In this document: piece after piece, positions 60,340 through 64,000 of the stretch
How the letters are laid out: the number at the start of each line of letters is the position of its first letter
How positions within the stretch are numbered: the first letter of the stretch is position 1
DNA from: Nocardia harenae NBRC 108248
GTDB lineage: Bacteria; Actinomycetota; Actinomycetes; Mycobacteriales; Mycobacteriaceae
NCBI RefSeq assembly: GCF_001612885.1
Contig: NZ_BDBH01000012.1
Coordinates: forward strand, 124,001-188,000
Direction: 5' to 3'
DNA length: 64,000 nt
Notes under the pieces: model-generated
Databases searched by the model: none
What the model was told of the DNA's origin: nothing
Seen by the model: the letters and a program-made list of their open reading frames with translations, nothing else
Position numbers and translations under genes: made by a program

Positions 60340-62592
60340 ATGGCGACACTCGGCGATCGGCTCGACCACCTGCTCGGCGCGAAGGCGGCGGACTCCCTGG
60401 CCGACGCCTTCGACATGCGCACGGTGGAGGACCTGCTGCGGCACTACCCGCTGCGCTATGCCACCCAGGGCCAGCCGCTCACCGAGGAGGAGCCGGAGGA
60501 CGGCGCGCACGTCACCGTGATCGGCCGGATCACCAAGGCCGACCTGCGCCCCATGCGCAATCGCCGCGGCTCGCTGCTGAAGGTCGCGCTCGACACCGGC
60601 TCCGGGCGCCCGGTCGACGTCACCTTCTTCAACGGCGACAAGGTCAAGTACGCGGTCAAGCAGGGGCTGCGGGCCATGATGTCGGGCACCGTGAACTACT
60701 GGCGGCCCGGCCAGTGGAGCCTGAACCACCCCGGCTACCTGATCCTGCCGGAGGAGGACGAGCCCGCCACCCTCACTACCGTGCGCGGCGCGGGCGACCT
60801 GGCCGGGCTGGCGCGCAGCGCGCAGGGCGCCGATGGCGTCGACACTGCGTTCTTCGGGCGCGAGTTCGTCCCGGTCTACCCGGCGACGGCGAAGGTGCAG
60901 AGCTGGGATCTGCTCGCCTGCGTCCGCCAGGTGCTCGAGCAGCTGGACCCGCTGGACGACCCGCTGCCCGAGCCGGTGCGCGCGGAGCGCGGCCTGCTGG
61001 AGATCACCGAGGCGCTGCGCCTGATCCACCTGCCGGAGCACCGCCTCGATATCGACCGCGCGCGGGACCGGCTGCGCTTCGACGAGGCGCTGGCACTGCA
61101 ACTCGTGCTCGCCGAGCGCAGGCACGAGGTCGAGGGCCGCACCGCGCACCCCTGCCCGCCGCGCCCGGACGGCATCGCCGCCGCCTTCGCCGCGCAGCTG
61201 CCCTTCGAGCTGACCGCCGGGCAGCGGCAGGTCATCGACGAGATCTCCGCCGATCTCGGCCGCCCGCGCCCGACGCACCGGCTGCTGCAGGGCGAGGTGG
61301 GCTCCGGCAAGACCATCGTCGCGCTGCACGCCATGCTGCAGGTGGTCGACGCGGGCAAGCAGTGCGCGCTGCTGGCGCCCACCGAGGTGCTCGCCGCGCA
61401 GCACCACCGCTCGCTGCGCGCCATGCTCGGCGAACTCGCGGCGGCGGGGGAGCTCGGCGCCGCCGAGCACGCCACCCGGGTGGTGCTGCTCACCGGCTCG
61501 ATGGGGGCGGCGGCGCGCAAGGCGGCGCTGCTGGCCGCGGTCACCGGCGAGGCGGGAATCGTGATCGGCACGCACGCGCTCATCCAGGACGCGGTGGAGT
61601 TCTTCGACCTCGGCCTGGTGGTGGTGGACGAGCAGCACCGCTTCGGCGTCGAGCAGCGGGACGCGCTGCGCGCCAAGGCCAAGGGCGGCACCAGCCCGCA
61701 CCTGCTGGTCATGACCGCCACCCCGATCCCGCGCACCATCGCCATGACCACGCTCGGCGACCTGGAGACCTCCACCCTCACCGAGCTGCCGCGCGGCCGC
61801 TCGCCCATCGCCTCCCGGGTGGTGCCGCGCAGGCAGCACCCGGGCTGGGTGGATCGGGCCTGGGAGCGGATCACCGAGGAGGTCGGGGCCGGGCGGCAGG
61901 CGTATGTGGTGTGCTCGCGCATCGGCGACGACGAGGAGAAGCCGAAGAAGGGGAAGAAGGCCGCGGAGAAGGAGCCGCCGAATACGCAGGCGGTGCTCGA
62001 CGTCTACGAGGAGCTGCGCGGCGGGGCACTGGCCGGGCTCCGGGTCGGGCTACTGCACGGCCGGCTCCCGGCCGACGAGAAGGACGAGGTGATGCGGGCC
62101 TTCAACGCGGGCAGCGTGGACGTGCTGGTCTGCACCACCGTCGTCGAGGTCGGCGTCGACGTGCCGAATGCCACCGTCATGGTGATCCTGGACGCCGACC
62201 GATTCGGCGTGAGCCAGCTGCACCAGCTGCGCGGCCGGATCGGCCGGGGTGCGCACGCCGGTCTGTGTCTGCTGGTCACCGATGCCGCGCCCGGCGGGAC
62301 CGCGATGGCCCGGCTGGCGGCGGTGGCCGCCACCACCGACGGCTTCGAGCTGGCGGTGCTGGATCTGAAGCAGCGCCGGGAGGGTGATGTGCTCGGCTCC
62401 GCGCAGAGCGGGACCGCCCGCTCGCTCCGGCTGCTCTCGCTCCTCGACGACCTCGAAACCATCAGCGCGGCCAAGGATTTCGCACGCACGGTGGTCGAGG
62501 AGGATCCGGGGCTGGACGCGCACCCCGGGCTCGCGGCCATGATGCGCGCCGCCGTCGACGGTGAACGCCTGGAGTACCTGGCCAAGTCCTGA
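60340..62592 (+). CDS. recG: ATP-dependent DNA helicase RecG
   Basis: 750-aa branch-migrating helicase that rescues stalled replication forks. N-terminal wedge/OB domain (GRITKADLRPMRNRRGSLLKVAL), Walker A GEVGSGKTIVALHA, DExH box as VVVDEQHRFG, motif III MTATPIPRTIAMT, and motif VI QLHQLRGRIGRGAHAGLC. The last domain shows a TRG-like region ending around AKDFARTVVEEDPGL. A K/E-rich insertion EEKPKKGKKAAEKE sits between helicase motifs. Length and order are normal. Confidence 0.96.
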   Translation: MATLGDRLDHLLGAKAADSLADAFDMRTVEDLLRHYPLRYATQGQPLTEEEPEDGAHVTVIGRITKADLRPMRNRRGSLLKVALDTGSGRPVDVTFFNGDKVKYAVKQGLRAMMSGTVNYWRPGQWSLNHPGYLILPEEDEPATLTTVRGAGDLAGLARSAQGADGVDTAFFGREFVPVYPATAKVQSWDLLACVRQVLEQLDPLDDPLPEPVRAERGLLEITEALRLIHLPEHRLDIDRARDRLRFDEALALQLVLAERRHEVEGRTAHPCPPRPDGIAAAFAAQLPFELTAGQRQVIDEISADLGRPRPTHRLLQGEVGSGKTIVALHAMLQVVDAGKQCALLAPTEVLAAQHHRSLRAMLGELAAAGELGAAEHATRVVLLTGSMGAAARKAALLAAVTGEAGIVIGTHALIQDAVEFFDLGLVVVDEQHRFGVEQRDALRAKAKGGTSPHLLVMTATPIPRTIAMTTLGDLETSTLTELPRGRSPIASRVVPRRQHPGWVDRAWERITEEVGAGRQAYVVCSRIGDDEEKPKKGKKAAEKEPPNTQAVLDVYEELRGGALAGLRVGLLHGRLPADEKDEVMRAFNAGSVDVLVCTTVVEVGVDVPNATVMVILDADRFGVSQLHQLRGRIGRGAHAGLCLLVTDAAPGGTAMARLAAVAATTDGFELAVLDLKQRREGDVLGSAQSGTARSLRLLSLLDDLETISAAKDFARTVVEEDPGLDAHPGLAAMMRAAVDGERLEYLAKS

Positions 62593-62640
62593 CGCCGACG
62601 CCACCTCCGCGGAGGGCGACCCGGCTCGGCCGCCCGCCTG

Positions 62641-64000
62641 CTACCCCCGGCCCAGCCGGGGATACGGCAGATCGGTGCTGACGTGCTCCGGCAGCGCCAG
62701 CGGGGCGCCGATCTGCGGGAACGCGCGCTGGGTGCAGGCGGCGCGGTCGCACACCTTGCACCCGGCGCCGATCGGCACGGCGGCCTGCGGATCGTCCAGC
62801 CGCAGCCCGCGCGCGTAGACCGTGCGCTCCGCGTGCTCCAGGTCGCAGCCGAGCGCGACCGCGAAATCCTTGGCGGGCGCCCCGTACCCGCGCGGGTTGG
62901 GGGCGGCGGTGCGGGCGATCCAGAGGTAGCGGCGCCCGTCCGGCATCTCGGCGATCTGGGTGAGGATCCGCCCCGGATTGGCGAACGCCTCGTGCACCAC
63001 CCAGAGCGGGCAGGAGCCGCCCACCCGGGAGAAGTGGAACGCGGTGGCCGACTGCCGCTTCGAGATATTGCCCGCCCGGTCGGTGCGGACGAAGAAGAAC
63101 GGCACCCCGCGCCTGCCCTGCCGTTGCAGCGTGGAGAGCCGGTGGCACACCGTCTCGAACCCGACCTCGAAGCGCAGCCCGAGCAGATCGATGTCGTACC
63201 GCAGCTCCTCCGCCGAGCGCAGGAAGCGGCCGTACGGCAGTACCAGCGCCCCGGCGAAGTAGTGCGCGAGCCCGATCCGCGCCAGCGAGCGGGATTCCCC
63301 GGTGAGCGAGGGAGTTTCGGCGAGCACCGCGTCGATCTCCCTGCTGTGCAGCAGGAAGCCGAGTGTGGCGGCGATCTGGAAGGCGCGCTGCCCCGGCCGC
63401 AGCCTGCGGGCCAGGGTGAGGGTGCGGCTCTCCGGGTCGTACTGCCGCTTGGGGATGGCCGGGTCGGCGCCGTCGCCGCGGACCAGCACGGTGACCCCGG
63501 CCCGGTCCTCGGCGACCCGGGCCAGCTGGCGGTCGAGCGAGCCGACGGTGAGCCCCGACTGCTCGAAGAGCTGCTCGGCGGCCTGGTCCAGGCTGGGGAT
63601 GTGGTTGTGGTGGTCGTAGAAGAAGTCGCGCACGTCTTCGTAGGGCATGGGCGCGCCCGGCGCGCCCGCGGGGGCGTCCATCCGGGAGGAGAGCAGATCC
63701 AGCTGGTCGGTGGCGGCGCGCAGCCGCCGGTGCATCCCGACCACCAGCCGGGCCACCTCGGGCAGCCGGGTCGCCAGCTCCTCCACCTCGGTGACCGGCG
63801 CGGTGTCGCCGCCCGCCGCGTCCACCAGCACCTCGTGCAGATCGGAGACCAGCCTGGCATCCGAGTCGGTGGCGAAGAACTGAACGTCGAGGTCGAAGGT
63901 CGAGTTCAGCTTGAGCAGCACCGGAATGGTGAGCGGGCGCTGGTCCCGCTCCAGCTGGTTGAGGTAGCTGGGCGAGAGGTCGAGCGACTTGGCCAGCGCG
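62641..64000 (-). CDS. RamB/PrpR-type XRE transcriptional regulator (partial, N-terminus outside window)
   Basis: About 453 C-terminal codons of a regulator of carboxylic-acid metabolism; the N-terminus lies beyond the right edge. At the edge the helix-turn-helix is visible (LSPSYLNQLERDQRPLT). Then comes a long central domain (GLTVGSLDRQLARV, ARIGLAHYFAGALVLPYGRFL) and the DUF2083-type C-terminal domain with GRRGVPFFFVRTDRAGNISKRQSATAFHFSR and a cysteine group in GAGCKVCDRAACTQRAFP. That C-x2-C-x4-C pattern is the one that binds a [4Fe-4S] cluster in M. tuberculosis PrpR. Which of RamB (acetate/glyoxylate) or PrpR (propionate) it is cannot be decided without the rest. Confidence 0.88.
   Translation of the reverse strand, partial: ALAKSLDLSPSYLNQLERDQRPLTIPVLLKLNSTFDLDVQFFATDSDARLVSDLHEVLVDAAGGDTAPVTEVEELATRLPEVARLVVGMHRRLRAATDQLDLLSSRMDAPAGAPGAPMPYEDVRDFFYDHHNHIPSLDQAAEQLFEQSGLTVGSLDRQLARVAEDRAGVTVLVRGDGADPAIPKRQYDPESRTLTLARRLRPGQRAFQIAATLGFLLHSREIDAVLAETPSLTGESRSLARIGLAHYFAGALVLPYGRFLRSAEELRYDIDLLGLRFEVGFETVCHRLSTLQRQGRRGVPFFFVRTDRAGNISKRQSATAFHFSRVGGSCPLWVVHEAFANPGRILTQIAEMPDGRRYLWIARTAAPNPRGYGAPAKDFAVALGCDLEHAERTVYARGLRLDDPQAAVPIGAGCKVCDRAACTQRAFPQIGAPLALPEHVSTDLPYPRLGRG

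Overview
The window is a piece of a high-GC actinobacterial chromosome, most likely Nocardia or a close mycolic-acid-containing relative. Gene order along most of it matches, from memory, the Mycobacterium tuberculosis block Rv3010c-Rv2973c: pfkA, gatB, lppZ, doxX, cfp6, ilvBNC, then serA, leuB, an MFS gene, an FAH-family gene, gltX, an Rv2991-like gene, an IclR regulator, leuCD, hupB, mutT1, ppk, cofC/fbiD, gpsA, ddl, a DUF3515 gene, thiL, ung, a DAK2-domain gene and recG. The lysine/alanine-tailed HU protein, CofC (F420 synthesis) and the RamB/PrpR-type regulator at the right edge fit this group. The genus is an inference from content and synteny.

Region by region. 1-8.5 kb: an FtsX-type ABC exporter (cut by the left edge) divergent from a NarL-type two-component system, a large receptor Ser/Thr kinase and two membrane proteins. 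8.6-16.2 kb: a serine-hydrolase lipoprotein, pfkA, a tandem ribbon-helix-helix-like protein, a hydrolase lipoprotein, gatB, an LppZ-like lipoprotein and a DoxX protein. 16.4-23.1 kb: isoleucine/valine synthesis (ilvD, then ilvBNC), with what looks like a transcription attenuator and a branched-chain leader peptide before ilvB. 23.2-25.8 kb: a small Trp/Pro-rich secreted protein, a DUF2252 gene and an Uma2 nuclease. 25.9-34.8 kb: an anti-phage type operon. 35.0-46.5 kb: a cold-shock protein, serA, leuB, transport and FAH genes, gltX with tRNA-Gln and tRNA-Glu, leuCD with its divergent IclR regulator, and hupB. 46.6-64 kb: housekeeping genes ending in recG and a truncated transcription factor.

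The most interesting part is the operon at 26.2-34.8 kb. It encodes a C5-cytosine DNA methyltransferase, possibly a small protein, a Z1-domain superfamily II ATPase, a PD-(D/E)XK nuclease-like protein (DUF4420 type), a GHKL/MORC-MutL-like ATPase and two unrecognised proteins. Starts and stops mostly overlap by 4-11 bp, so it reads as one transcription unit. MutL/MORC + Z1 + DUF4420 modules are known from the computational work of Iyer, Abhiman and Aravind (2008) and, as I recall, from the Mza defence system. Here the AIPR protein expected in Mza is absent; a methyltransferase and two unknown proteins are present instead. The operon sits at a chromosomal spot (ilvC/serA) that is otherwise conserved, next to a remnant of a broken gene, with no integrase or transposase in sight.

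The metabolic genes work together: ilvBNC/ilvD and leuBCD form the branched-chain amino acid pathway, serA starts serine synthesis, and gltX, gatB and the two tRNAs form the indirect glutaminyl-tRNA route. Start codons were often chosen by overlap with the previous gene or by family alignment from memory; GTG starts are common.
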